DNA of 8,370 nt from JACPAB01 sp964366725 (GCA_964366725.1 CAYIUL010000020.1:1-8370), one strand, 5' to 3'; positions 1 to 7,986 are shown, counted from the stretch's first letter. Notes: generated by a model from the letters alone, not told the origin. Translations and numbers: made by a program.

Positions 1-2439
1 CAGACCTTTTCTGGCGCCGTGAGTGGAAATGAAATATTCAAGAGAGGTAAGGCCTTCTTTCAAAGAGTTCTTTACGGGCAATTCAATGAATTCTCCGGCC
101 GGGTTGACGAAAATGCCTCGCATACCCATCATCTGGTCCAATACCGACCAGTTGCCCCGGGATTTTGAGTCAACGATAAGGAACGCCGGATCCTGGCCCG
201 AGATCTGCTTCTTCACCAGTCCCGAAAGCTTGGATTTGGTCTCGTTCCATATCTCTATTGCTTTGGACCTTCTCTCGTATTCGGTCAGAAGGCCGTCTTC
301 ATAGAGCCGGTGGTTCTCTTCGATAAGTTTTTCGGATTCTTCGATTATCTTCGGCTTCTCGGGAGGGATTTTCAGGTCGTTCAAACCCCAGGAAATACCG
401 GAAACAGTCGCATAGTGGAATCCAAGGTCCTTAACCTTGTCCAGGAATTCGACAGTCGTGTCTTCTCCGTATTCGTCCCAGATATCAGAACCGATGGATT
501 TCAAGTCGGGCTTGGTCAAGACCCTGTTCACGTATGAATGCCCGCCCGGCAAGGCCTTGTTGAATATCATTCGGCCCGGAGTCGTTTCTATCATTTTCGG
601 CTCTTGGTCCCGATTTTCTTCGCTTGAAGAGCGATCAGAAAATCGAGGATCCTCGATGCCTTTGGCATCGGGACTTCCTTTATAGTCCGGATTTGGAACT
701 TTTATGATAGCTCTTAAGTCGGTATGGTCGTTCTCGAAAGATAAAAGCGCCTCATACCGGGAAGAAAATATTTTGCCTTCGCCTTTTGCGCCGTTTAAAA
801 TACTGGTCAGGTAATAAATGCCGAACGACATGTCATGGCTCGGAGTAGCGACCGGTTCTCCGGTTGCCGGTTTCAATATCGCGTGGCTGGCAAGCATCAA
901 TTCTTTCGCTTCTGCCTGGGCTTCAACGGTCAACGGAAGATGAACAGCCATCTGGTCTCCGTCGAAATCGGCGTTAAAAGCGTGAGTCGGCAGAGCCGGG
1001 ATCTTGATGGCCTTGCCTTCGATAAGAACCGGCTTGAATGCCTGAACGGAAAGACGGTGTAAAGTCGGGGCGCGGTTAAGCAAAACCAATTTATTATGCA
1101 TGGTCTCTTCTAATGCCGCCCAAACGTCCGGTGTCTCCTGCTCTATCAAACGGGTAGCCGATTTTATGTTGTGGGCAAGTTCTTTCCTTATCAAAATTCC
1201 TATCACGAACGGCTTGAATAATTCCAGAGCCATGTGTTTAGGCAACCCGCACTCGGCAATGCCCAATTCCGGCCCGATAACGATAACCGAACGGCCCGAG
1301 TAATCCACCCGCTTGCCGAGCAGGTTCTGCCTGAATCTTCCCTGCTTGCCTTTGAGCATGTCGGCCAATGACTTCAAAGCGCGCTTTTGGCCGGTCGATG
1401 CTGCAGTCGTGATCTGGCCCCTTCTCATGGAATTGTCTATCAAAGCGTCAACCGCTTCCTGAAGCATTCTCTTTTCGTTCTTGGTGATGACTTCCGGCGC
1501 CTTCAGTTCAAGCAAATGCTTCAAGCGGTTGTTCCTGTTTATGACCCTTCGGTAGAGATCGTTCAGATCCGAGGTCGCGTATCTACCTCCGTCCAGCGGA
1601 ACCATCGGACGCAACGCCGGAGGAATAACCGGCAAGATGGTCATAATGGTCCATTCCGGCCGGATGCCCGCTTTTATCATACCCTTGGCAAACTTGAGCC
1701 GGCGGGCGACTTTCTTTCGTTCCAGAGGATTGACCTCGTTCATCAGCTCGCCCTCGAGTTCCTTTACAAGCTCCTCAAGATTCATCTCTTCCAATAAACG
1801 CCTGACCCCTTCGGCGCCGATCCTGGCCTCGAACACTTCTCCGTATTTCAAAGACAGGTCCCTGAAATCCAGTTCGGAAATTATCTGATACTTCCTGAGG
1901 TTCTTCAAACTGTTCTTTTCCCTGTCTTTGAGTTCCTTCAGATTTTCCTGCCCCTCTTCGTTCTTGGCGTTCTTGAGTTTCGATTTGAATTCGGACTCGA
2001 TCCTTTTCATGGCCTCGGCTTTCAGGTCCTCGTTCACTTTGGTCACTATATAACTTGCGAAATAAATAACCTTCTCCAGATCGGGAAGAGACACGCCCAA
2101 AATAGCGGCGACCTTGGACGGCACGCCTCGCAGGAACCAGATATGAGCGACCGGAGCGGCCAGCTTGATGTGGCCCATTCTTTCTCTTCGAACTATGGAG
2201 CGGGTAACTTCGACGCCGCACCTGTCGCAGATTATTCCCTTATAGCGGATCCTCTTGTATTTGCCGCAATAACATTCCCAATCCTTGGTCGGACCGAAAA
2301 TGGCCTCGCTGAAAAGGCCTTCCCTCTCCGGCTTCTGTGTCCGGTAGTTTATGGTCTCCGGTTTGGTAACCTCCCCGTAAGACCAGGACATTATGTCCTC
2401 CGGCGACGCGAGCTTAAGTTTTATCGATGACAGGTCCAT
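1..2439 (-). CDS. rpoC: DNA-directed RNA polymerase subunit beta' (5' part, cut by window edge)
   Basis: Largest subunit of RNA polymerase; with beta it forms the catalytic cleft. The first 813 codons are present in one open frame, and the reading runs off the left edge at ISTHGARKGL, the start of the bridge helix, so roughly the last third or more is outside the window. Visible landmarks are the N-terminal zinc finger with Cys56, Cys58, Cys71 and Cys74 (CxC-x12-CxxC), the GRYATSDLNDLYRRVI stretch before a lid/rudder-like region, KQGRFRQNLLGKRVDYSGRSVI, and the catalytic motif NADFDGDQMAVH at 489-500, whose Asp491, Asp493 and Asp495 bind the active-site magnesium. Residues about 115-175 are rich in Lys and Glu and probably helical. 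The ATG at 2439 follows AGGA by 4 nt. Residues 589-611 are an extra segment encoded by a palindromic element, listed separately. It lies 86 nt downstream of rpoB and is probably co-transcribed. Identity is certain from the motifs. Confidence 0.98.
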   Translation of the reverse strand, partial: MDLSSIKLKLASPEDIMSWSYGEVTKPETINYRTQKPEREGLFSEAIFGPTKDWECYCGKYKRIRYKGIICDRCGVEVTRSIVRRERMGHIKLAAPVAHIWFLRGVPSKVAAILGVSLPDLEKVIYFASYIVTKVNEDLKAEAMKRIESEFKSKLKNAKNEEGQENLKELKDREKNSLKNLRKYQIISELDFRDLSLKYGEVFEARIGAEGVRRLLEEMNLEELVKELEGELMNEVNPLERKKVARRLKFAKGMIKAGIRPEWTIMTILPVIPPALRPMVPLDGGRYATSDLNDLYRRVINRNNRLKHLLELKAPEVITKNEKRMLQEAVDALIDNSMRRGQITTAASTGQKRALKSLADMLKGKQGRFRQNLLGKRVDYSGRSVIVIGPELGIAECGLPKHMALELFKPFVIGILIRKELAHNIKSATRLIEQETPDVWAALEETMHNKLVLLNRAPTLHRLSVQAFKPVLIEGKAIKIPALPTHAFNADFDGDQMAVHLPLTVEAQAEAKELMLASHAILKPATGEPVATPSHDMSFGIYYLTSILNGAKGEGKIFSSRYEALLSFENDHTDLRAIIKVPNPDYKGSPDAKGIEDPRFSDRSSSEENRDQEPKMIETTPGRMIFNKALPGGHSYVNRVLTKPDLKSIGSDIWDEYGEDTTVEFLDKVKDLGFHYATVSGISWGLNDLKIPPEKPKIIEESEKLIEENHRLYEDGLLTEYERRSKAIEIWNETKSKLSGLVKKQISGQDPAFLIVDSKSRGNWSVLDQMMGMRGIFVNPAGEFIELPVKNSLKEGLTSLEYFISTHGARKGL
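607..674. repeat. In-frame palindromic element inside rpoC
   Basis: A 68-bp block bounded by perfect 8-bp inverted repeats, GTCCCGAT (607-614) and ATCGGGAC (667-674). Inside it are three further palindromes: a hairpin at 611-645 (9-bp CGATTTTCT/AGAAAATCG stem plus an inner 5-bp TCGCT/AGCGA stem), a perfect 16-bp palindrome ATCGAGGATCCTCGAT at 642-657, and a 7-bp stem CGATGCC/GGCATCG with a TTT loop at 654-670. On the rpoC sense strand it encodes residues 589-611, a polar stretch (SPDAKGIEDPRFSDRSSSEE and three more), between IIKVPNPDYKG and KMIETTPGRMIFN. By memory of the family those two flanks normally lie almost next to each other. The frame stays open through the block. Structure is seen directly; that it is an inserted mobile palindromic element is inference by analogy with Rickettsia palindromic elements. 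Confidence 0.7.
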
Positions 2440-2443
2440 ATTT

Positions 2444-2447
2444 TCCT
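2444..2447 (-). promoter_or_regulatory. Ribosome binding site of rpoC
   Basis: On the minus strand the start region reads GTAGGAAAATATG, placing AGGA 4 nt before the ATG at 2439. This supports the chosen start. The first bases of the site overlap the outer arm of the intergenic palindrome (2446-2521), so pairing could partly hide it; that consequence is inference. Confidence 0.5.
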
Positions 2448-2521
2448 ACTAATTACTAATCTCCTACAAATATACTAATGGGTTTTATTCGTATATTCGT
2501 ACAATTATTAGTAATTGGTAG
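2446..2521. repeat. Large imperfect palindrome between rpoB and rpoC
   Basis: The arms at 2446-2479 and 2487-2521 are imperfect reverse complements around a 7-nt loop, GGGTTTT (2480-2486). The outer 15 positions pair with one mismatch (CTACTAATTACTAAT against ATTAGTAATTGGTAG). A 4/5-nt internal bulge follows, then an inner 15 positions with two mismatches. In total about 27 base pairs form. The unit ATTAGTA/ATTCGTA recurs within the arms. It fills 76 of the 86 nt between the rpoB stop and the rpoC start and is AT-rich, unlike the coding DNA around it. It lacks the GC-rich stem and terminal T-run of an intrinsic terminator, so it is more likely an mRNA structure or processing site, or a palindromic repeat unit dispersed in the genome. 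Confidence 0.75.
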
Positions 2522-2525
2522 TTAA

Positions 2526-5500
2526 TTATCTCTCTATTAATTCCACGTTTAAAGCCAAACCTTTTATTTCGGACAATAATACCTTGAACGACTCCGGCAA
2601 ATGCGGCGCTTTTATCTCTTCCCCGTTCACGATCGATTCATACGTCTTTGCGCGTCCAAGAACGTCGTCGGACTTAATGGTCAGCATTTCTTGCAGGGTG
2701 TGGGCGGCCCCGTATCCTTCCAAAGCCCACACTTCCATTTCTCCGAACCTCTGGCCTCCGAATTGGGCTTTGCCTCCCAACGGCTGCTGGGTAATCAGCG
2801 AGTAAGGGCCGATGGAGCGCATATGCATCTTGTCTTCCACCATGTGGATCAGTTTCATAAAGTAAGTGAGACCGACATGGCATTTTTGTTCGTAAGGCAG
2901 CCCGGTTTTCCCGTCGTAAAGCTGGCTCTTTCCGTCAACGGGGAATCCGGCTTTCTTGAGTTCTTCCATGATGGCATCTTCGCTCGGTCCGGCCATTGCG
3001 GGAGTCGCGGCTTTGTATCCGTTCTTTCGGACGGCAATGCCGAGATGCGATTCCAAAACCTGGCCGATGTTCATACGAGAAATAATACCCAGAGGGCTCA
3101 ATACGATATCGACTGGCGTGCCGTCCTCGAGGAATGGCATGTCCTCTTCCGGCAATATTACAGACACAACACCCTTATTTCCGTGTCTTCCGGCCAGCTT
3201 ATCGCCAACCTGAATCTTTCTTAACTGAGCAACCGAAACCTGTATCTTCTTTATAACGCCGACGTCGAGCTTGTCTCCTTCGTCCCTGGAGAATACTTTC
3301 ACGCCCACAACACGGCCCTGCTTGCCGTAATCCAGACGCAATGACGTATCTTTGACGTCTCGTGATTTCTCGCCGAATATCGCCCTCAAGAGCCGCTCTT
3401 CGGCGGTAAGGTCGCTTTCTCCTTTCGGGGATATCTTGCCGACAAGAATATCCTGTGAACGAACTTCGGCTCCGACCCTGACTACGCCATCGGGATCAAG
3501 ATCGTTGAGCCGTTCCATCGCGACGTTCGGAATATCGTATGTAGTGACTTCTGGCCCAAGCTTTGTCTCGCGGACATCGGTCGAATAATCTTCAATGTGA
3601 ATCGAGGAGAAAACATCTTCTGTGACCATTCTCTCCGAGAGAACGATGGCGTCTTCGAAGTTGGCGCCTTCGAAAGACATATAGGCGACAACCAGATTCT
3701 TTCCAAGAGCCAGCTCTCCGTCCTGGGTTGAAGGACCGTCGGCCAGCGCCTGGCCTTTTTTAACCTTATCGCCCTTCTTGACCAAGGCTCTCTGGTTCAA
3801 GCAGGTAAACGCGTTGGACTTGGCAAATTTTAAAAGTTTAAATTCATATTCTTTTCCCTTATCCGTCTTCAATACTATATGGGAAGCGTCGGCTTCCTTA
3901 ATAAGTCCCGCTTCGGGGGCCAAGACAACCATTCCGGAATCCCTGGCTATCTTTTCTTCCAAACCGGTTCCGACATAAGGCGATTCGGGCTGCAATAGCG
4001 GCACGGCTTGTCTTTGCATGTTCGAACCCATCAGCGCTCTGTTTGCGTCGTCATGTTCGAGGAACGGGATAAGAGAGGTCGAAACCGAAAATTGCTGTCT
4101 TGGCGAGACATCCATATAATCTATCTCTGTTGGCTCTGCCGTTCCGGGCTCGCCATGCAATCGGGCAACCACTTTGTTGCCAACAAGCTTTCCGCTGCCA
4201 TCGACTTCGGCTCCGGCGGAAGCGATTATATACCTCTCCTCTTCGACGGCATCCATGTATTTAAAATCGTCGGTGACCTTACCTTTGGTTACTTTCCTGT
4301 AAGGAGTGAGAATAAACCCGAGGTCGGAGATCTTCGCATACATGGCCAAGTGGCCGACCAGACCGATGTTGGGACCTTCCGGAGTGGCAATGGGGCATAT
4401 CCTTCCGTAGTGAGAAGGATGGACGTCACGAACCTCAAAACTTGCCCTCTCTCTGGTCAAACCCCCGGGACCCAAAGCGGAAAGACGCCTTTTGTGCTCC
4501 AACTCGGACAGCGGATTATGCTGATCCATGAATTGGGACAACTGGCCGGAAGCGAAAAATTCTTTTAGCGCCGCCACGAACGGTCTGGAGTTTATGAGCT
4601 GGGAAGGAAGCACCGTGGCGATATCCGACGTGCTGATCCTGTCCTTGATAATTCTCTCCATCCTGGCAAACGCGATCCTTAAGCGGTCCTGCAAAAGTTC
4701 ACCCAATGTTTTGACCCTCCTGTTGCCAAGATGGTCGATATTGTCGGGCTGGGCGCTCGGGTTATTGTTGAGTTTGATTATCTCCTTGAGAATATTTATG
4801 ATGTCCTCTTTTCTCAAAACCCTGTTCTCGGACTTTTCCAAATGCAGTTCTTCGCCGAACCTTTTGTTCATTCTGAAGCGGCCGACCTTGGAAAGATCGT
4901 ATCGGGAAGGATTGAAGAAAAGATTATGAACCATCTGCTTGGCGTTATCCGGCGTGGCCGGATCTCCTGGGCGGATCCTCTTGTAAAGCTCTATCAGGCC
5001 CTCATTTTCATTCGAGGAAGGATCCTGTAAGATGGTCGCCATTATATATTTCATGTTCTCGTCCGTGTCCACGTCGGCAAATATCTTTTTTATCTGTTCG
5101 TCTTCGGTAATGCCAAAAGCCCGCAACAACGCCGTTGCGGCTACTTTTCTTTTCCGGTCTATTCTGCATGAGATAACCCCATTGAACTCGGTCTCGAACT
5201 CCAGCCAGGCGCCCCGGGAAGGAATAAGTTTAGCGCCGAAGAACCTCTTATATCTGGATGAGCGGGACATTGAGAAAAATACGCCCGGGCTTCTGATGAG
5301 CTGAGAAATAACGACTCGTTCGACTCCGTTGATGATAAAAGTCCCCCTCTCGGTCATGAGAGGAAAATCGGACAGAAATAATTCCTGTTCTTTGTATGCG
5401 TCGGTTCTTTTGTTTCTCAAACCGACTTTGACCTTGAGCGGCGCTTCGTATGAAATATTCTTTTCGATAGCGGCTCTTTCTTTGTATTTTGGTTCGTCGA

Positions 5501-5681
5501 GTTTATAATCTATGAAACTTAGTTCCAGCTCTTTTCCGGTCCAGTCGGCTACCGGAGAGACCTCTTTCAAAAGTTCCTTGAGGCCGACATCCAAAAACCA
5601 CCTGTAGGAATCCAATTGGACCTGAACCAAATTTGGAGCTTCCAATTTGTCTATATCGAATTTGGAGAAAATTTTTCGCAT
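2526..5681 (-). CDS. rpoB: DNA-directed RNA polymerase subunit beta
   Basis: Second largest RNA polymerase subunit, complete, 1,051 residues from the ATG at 5681, short compared with about 1,340 in E. coli because the large lineage-specific insertions are absent. Landmarks include FSKFDIDKLEAPNLVQVQLD at the N terminus, GTFIINGVERVVISQLIRSP, the rifampicin-pocket region GQLSQFMDQHNPLSELEHKR followed by RLSALGPGG, IATPEGPNIGL, DGPSTQDGELALGKN, RHGNKG at 832-837, DGTPVDIVLSPLGIISRMNI, and the C-terminal GGKAQFGGQRFGEMEVWALE. Pocket residues equivalent to E. coli D516, H526 and S531 are Asp386, His396 and Ser401, the ordinary sensitive-type residues. A GTG at 5696 would add five residues (FVVL plus the initiator). 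Neither start has a convincing Shine-Dalgarno; the ATG fits the usual family N terminus better. It is not preceded by rplJ/rplL as in many bacteria. Confidence 0.98.
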   Translation of the reverse strand: MRKIFSKFDIDKLEAPNLVQVQLDSYRWFLDVGLKELLKEVSPVADWTGKELELSFIDYKLDEPKYKERAAIEKNISYEAPLKVKVGLRNKRTDAYKEQELFLSDFPLMTERGTFIINGVERVVISQLIRSPGVFFSMSRSSRYKRFFGAKLIPSRGAWLEFETEFNGVISCRIDRKRKVAATALLRAFGITEDEQIKKIFADVDTDENMKYIMATILQDPSSNENEGLIELYKRIRPGDPATPDNAKQMVHNLFFNPSRYDLSKVGRFRMNKRFGEELHLEKSENRVLRKEDIINILKEIIKLNNNPSAQPDNIDHLGNRRVKTLGELLQDRLRIAFARMERIIKDRISTSDIATVLPSQLINSRPFVAALKEFFASGQLSQFMDQHNPLSELEHKRRLSALGPGGLTRERASFEVRDVHPSHYGRICPIATPEGPNIGLVGHLAMYAKISDLGFILTPYRKVTKGKVTDDFKYMDAVEEERYIIASAGAEVDGSGKLVGNKVVARLHGEPGTAEPTEIDYMDVSPRQQFSVSTSLIPFLEHDDANRALMGSNMQRQAVPLLQPESPYVGTGLEEKIARDSGMVVLAPEAGLIKEADASHIVLKTDKGKEYEFKLLKFAKSNAFTCLNQRALVKKGDKVKKGQALADGPSTQDGELALGKNLVVAYMSFEGANFEDAIVLSERMVTEDVFSSIHIEDYSTDVRETKLGPEVTTYDIPNVAMERLNDLDPDGVVRVGAEVRSQDILVGKISPKGESDLTAEERLLRAIFGEKSRDVKDTSLRLDYGKQGRVVGVKVFSRDEGDKLDVGVIKKIQVSVAQLRKIQVGDKLAGRHGNKGVVSVILPEEDMPFLEDGTPVDIVLSPLGIISRMNIGQVLESHLGIAVRKNGYKAATPAMAGPSEDAIMEELKKAGFPVDGKSQLYDGKTGLPYEQKCHVGLTYFMKLIHMVEDKMHMRSIGPYSLITQQPLGGKAQFGGQRFGEMEVWALEGYGAAHTLQEMLTIKSDDVLGRAKTYESIVNGEEIKAPHLPESFKVLLSEIKGLALNVELIER

Positions 5682-5843
5682 AAGGACAACAAACACACAG
5701 GCCCACTCTTCCCGCGTGCTGAACGGATTAAAATATCACCTAATTTATGATTTTTTCTGGGGACAATCTGGTCGGGATTGTTAGATTTTTAATTGGCCGT
5801 AGTGAGTGTTAGTCGAACTATAACCAGTTAAAAACCTGCAATT
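5682..5843. other. Untranslated region upstream of rpoB
   Basis: AT-rich gap of about 160 nt between the small ORF and rpoB. It holds one short hairpin, ACAATC (5763-5768) against GATTGT (5776-5781) with a 7-nt loop. On the minus strand the hairpin is followed by CCCCAGAAAAAATC rather than a T-run, so it is not a clear terminator. TTGCAG (around 5837-5842) and TTGTCC resemble -35 hexamers but have no properly spaced -10 partner. A promoter for rpoB could lie here, but I cannot place one with confidence. Confidence 0.35.
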
Positions 5844-6113
5844 TTAGCCACTTTTTACCGTTTCCCAAGCTTTTATGAAGGAAAGGGCTATTTTATACGC
5901 CGAGCTGTTTTTGTCAACACTTCCCCCTGTCCTTACGGTTTTTAAAGACAATGCTTCTATTCTATTCTCTTTTAAAATTTTGTCAACAGAGGATATTAAC
6001 AAGTCATCGAGATTGCCATGGAACAAAAAGTCAAGGGTATCTATCAACTTTTTCCCTTGAACAAGCTTCAACTCAATTTCTCCTATGTTTTTGAAATTTA
6101 AGATGAGATTCAT
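5844..6113 (-). CDS. Small TsaB-like ORF between rodA and rpoB
   Basis: An 89-residue protein whose ATG lies 3 nt after the rodA stop, suggesting translational coupling. There is no signal peptide or membrane segment. The layout resembles the N-terminal half of TsaB, the partner of TsaD in making threonylcarbamoyladenosine at tRNA position 37. It has an N-terminal beta-strand pair (LILNFKNIGEIELKLV), a helix ending SVDKILKENRIEALSLKTV, a Gly-Gly at 63-64, and a helix SSAYKIALSFIKAWE where TsaB has its GSFT-x-RIG-x-A motif. The consensus Gly-Ser-Phe-Thr is not conserved and the C-terminal half of TsaB is absent, so activity is doubtful. It could be a degenerate remnant or a CPR-specific small protein. 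That it is a real gene is well supported by spacing; the family call is weak. Confidence 0.65.
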   Translation of the reverse strand: MNLILNFKNIGEIELKLVQGKKLIDTLDFLFHGNLDDLLISSVDKILKENRIEALSLKTVRTGGSVDKNSSAYKIALSFIKAWETVKSG

Positions 6114-6116
6114 GTG

Positions 6117-7220
6117 TTATCCATAGCGCTTTATGCTCTGTAAAATACCCAGTCCGCTCATCAGAGAGATCATATAACTTCCGCCGTAACTTAAGAACGG
6201 GAATGGCAAACCCGTGACAGGCATAAGGCCAATATTTACCGAGGCGCCGATAACGGCATGGGTAAATATAAAGATGGAGATCCCCATCGAGAACAGTTTT
6301 CCGAAGTTGGACATTGCCGACCTGCCTATAAGCAGAGTCCTGTAAACTATAAAAGCGACTGCCGCCAGGATCAGGCCCAAGCCAACCAGCCCGAACTGCT
6401 CGGCCGCGGCGGCAAAAACGAAATCGTTGTGGGGTTCCGGCAGAAACCCGAGAGTTGCCTGCGAACCTTTCCCCAGGCCGTTGCCGAACCAATGGCCCGA
6501 ACCTATCGCCACCTGCGATTGGATAAGATTGTATCCCGTTCCGAGTGGGTCCGCTCCGGGGTTGACGAAAGACACTAATCTTTCTTTTTGGTATGGCTTA
6601 AGAACCTCCGCCCAGGCGCCGTAGGAAACCACTAAAGTGAGTATCAACAAAAGAAAAAGGTGTCTCTTGTTGATACCGGCCGCAAGAAGCATGCCCAGCC
6701 AGATCAAAGACAATATTATAGCCGAACCAAGATCGGGCTGGGCCAGCATTATTCCCACCGGAAGAATAAAATATATGCCCGCTATGGCAATGTATTTGAA
6801 TTGGTTTATATGGACATGGCGCTGAGAAAAGTATTTTGCCATCAGAATTATCAGCATCAGTTTGGCCAGCTCGGCCGGCTCGAATGTGAACTGACCCAAA
6901 ACTATCCAAGCGTTCACCCCCCTGACGGATTTGGAATAAAAAGTAAGCAACAGGAGAAAAAGAGACAAAAGATAGAGAGCCAGAACGGGAAAAGAGTAAT
7001 TTTTTAAATACCGGTAATTAACGAAGGATAGAAAGATCATCAACCCCAGACCGATTACAACGAAGACCAAATGCTTGGTCAACAGCGAACCGGGGCCAGT
7101 GATGCCATACATATTAACTGCCCCAAATAAAGAAATGGCCGCGACCGCGGCAAAAAGTGGAATATCGACATCCCTAAATAATCCTTTAATAAAACTCTTG
7201 AAACCTTTCTTGTGTGCCAT
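6117..7220 (-). CDS. rodA: Rod shape-determining protein RodA (SEDS peptidoglycan glycosyltransferase)
   Basis: A 367-residue multi-spanning membrane protein of the SEDS family, which polymerises lipid II glycan strands in cell elongation together with a class B penicillin-binding protein. About ten hydrophobic segments follow a short basic N terminus (MAHKKGFKSFIKGLFRDVDI). SEDS landmarks are W105-x3-G109 with FEPAELAK (113-120), QPDLGSAIIL (161-170), GTGYNLIQSQVAIGSG (227-242), the long outer loop with LPEPHNDFVF (260-269), and IGLMPVTGLPFPFLSYGGS (330-348). Asp266 in PEPHNDF is the likely catalytic aspartate by comparison with characterised RodA proteins. The text favours RodA over FtsW (single compact domain, QSQVAIGSG, no long cytoplasmic tails), but FtsW cannot be fully excluded. 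The ATG at 7220 overlaps the previous gene by 35 nt and lacks a clear ribosome binding site, so coupled translation is likely. Confidence 0.93.
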   Translation of the reverse strand: MAHKKGFKSFIKGLFRDVDIPLFAAVAAISLFGAVNMYGITGPGSLLTKHLVFVVIGLGLMIFLSFVNYRYLKNYSFPVLALYLLSLFLLLLTFYSKSVRGVNAWIVLGQFTFEPAELAKLMLIILMAKYFSQRHVHINQFKYIAIAGIYFILPVGIMLAQPDLGSAIILSLIWLGMLLAAGINKRHLFLLLILTLVVSYGAWAEVLKPYQKERLVSFVNPGADPLGTGYNLIQSQVAIGSGHWFGNGLGKGSQATLGFLPEPHNDFVFAAAAEQFGLVGLGLILAAVAFIVYRTLLIGRSAMSNFGKLFSMGISIFIFTHAVIGASVNIGLMPVTGLPFPFLSYGGSYMISLMSGLGILQSIKRYG

Positions 7221-7980
7221 AACTTTTTATGAAATTAGAGTTCTCGAATAAGTTGGTCGAGATTTGAACGTCGGCCCTGACCGCGGCGTCCTGCGGAGCC
7301 GGCCAGACGACCTTGAATGATCTCTCTGTTCCGGCAAGCAGAGTCCTGATCTCGGTGCGGTTCACTCCGACCACGAAGTTGGATGAATCGAATAATATAA
7401 CCGAAACATCCACGCTGTCAAAGTCATAGTTTGAGTCGTTGAATATCACGCCCTCGAACGCGGTCTTGTCCTGGCTGAATACGCCCCTTCTATTAACAAT
7501 CTCCGCTTCTCCCGCCGGCATGTTTATTTTTTCCCACTGGACAGAATTCACCTTCAGGCCGGCAGAGGCAGTTTCGGTCGAAGTCCGCAAGGAAGTAAGA
7601 ACGAGATATTTCGTCTGGCCCGGCAGTAAATAAGTTGTCCCTCTTTTTATTCCGGCGCCGGCAAGGCCTATGGAATAATCGACTTGAGACGCGCCGTATT
7701 CGGTATTGGGATTAAATATCTTGGCGACGAAATCGTAATCCCCCGCTCCTATCCTGAACAATTTATCTTCGGAAACCTGCAGCGGCCTGACCGGCTCTTC
7801 GCAAACCTTGCCGCAAGCCAGAGTGCCGCAATCGACGCCTTCTTCTTTTCCGTTCTGAATATTATCGAAGCAAGTCGCTTCAACCAAAAAGAATTTATCC
7901 GCTATTCCGTATCCGATACCGCCCAATATTAAAACAAATATAATTCCGATAATAAGTTGTTTTTGGGTCCGCCCTTCCAT
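7186..7980 (-). CDS. Membrane-anchored extracytoplasmic protein with Cys motif and two beta-sandwich-like repeats
   Basis: Unrecognised 264-residue protein. Residues 1-8 are polar and basic, 9-29 form one hydrophobic helix (LIIGIIFVLILGGIGYGI), and the rest looks extracytoplasmic. A cysteine segment follows at Cys37, Cys51, Cys56 and Cys60 with NGKEEGVDCG in the middle; it resembles the disulfide-type motif C..x..N..E.GVDCGG.C..C seen in many secreted proteins. Two similar beta-rich halves follow. One is DFVAKIFNPNTEYGASQVDY with LLPGQTKYLVL (about 82-128). The other is AFEGVIFNDSNYDFDSVDVS with LLAGTERSFKVVW (about 174-226). The second resembles FxLYD/DUF3426-type domains. It overlaps rodA by 35 nt, so a role at the cell envelope with RodA is possible, but no function is shown. 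The ATG at 7980 has no Shine-Dalgarno and sits inside a small inverted repeat. Confidence 0.85.
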   Translation of the reverse strand: MEGRTQKQLIIGIIFVLILGGIGYGIADKFFLVEATCFDNIQNGKEEGVDCGTLACGKVCEEPVRPLQVSEDKLFRIGAGDYDFVAKIFNPNTEYGASQVDYSIGLAGAGIKRGTTYLLPGQTKYLVLTSLRTSTETASAGLKVNSVQWEKINMPAGEAEIVNRRGVFSQDKTAFEGVIFNDSNYDFDSVDVSVILFDSSNFVVGVNRTEIRTLLAGTERSFKVVWPAPQDAAVRADVQISTNLFENSNFIKSYGTQERFQEFY

Positions 7981-7986
7981 GTAGGT

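Noticed and set aside
3904..3922. GTCCCGCTTCGGGGG in rpoB, similar to the rpoC element terminus.
   Set aside because: It encodes the ordinary APEAGLI stretch, has only a 4-bp stem and no surrounding palindrome.
4008..4568. A 186-codon plus-strand open frame opposite rpoB, and a 207-codon one at 2601-3224.
   Set aside because: Both are antisense shadows of strongly conserved rpoB codons; the translations show no recognisable family or start signals.
5121..5140. CCGCAAC/GTTGCGG hairpin inside rpoB.
   Set aside because: It encodes the conserved VAATALLRAFG region with no extra residues, so it reflects codon choice rather than an inserted element.
5763..5781. Hairpin in the rpoB leader considered as a terminator or attenuator.
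   Set aside because: The stem is only 6 bp and on the minus strand is followed by an A-rich run, not a T-run.
7645..7665. CCGGCGCCGG palindrome in the membrane-anchored protein gene.
   Set aside because: It is produced by Gly-Ala-Gly codons and has no flanking repeat structure.
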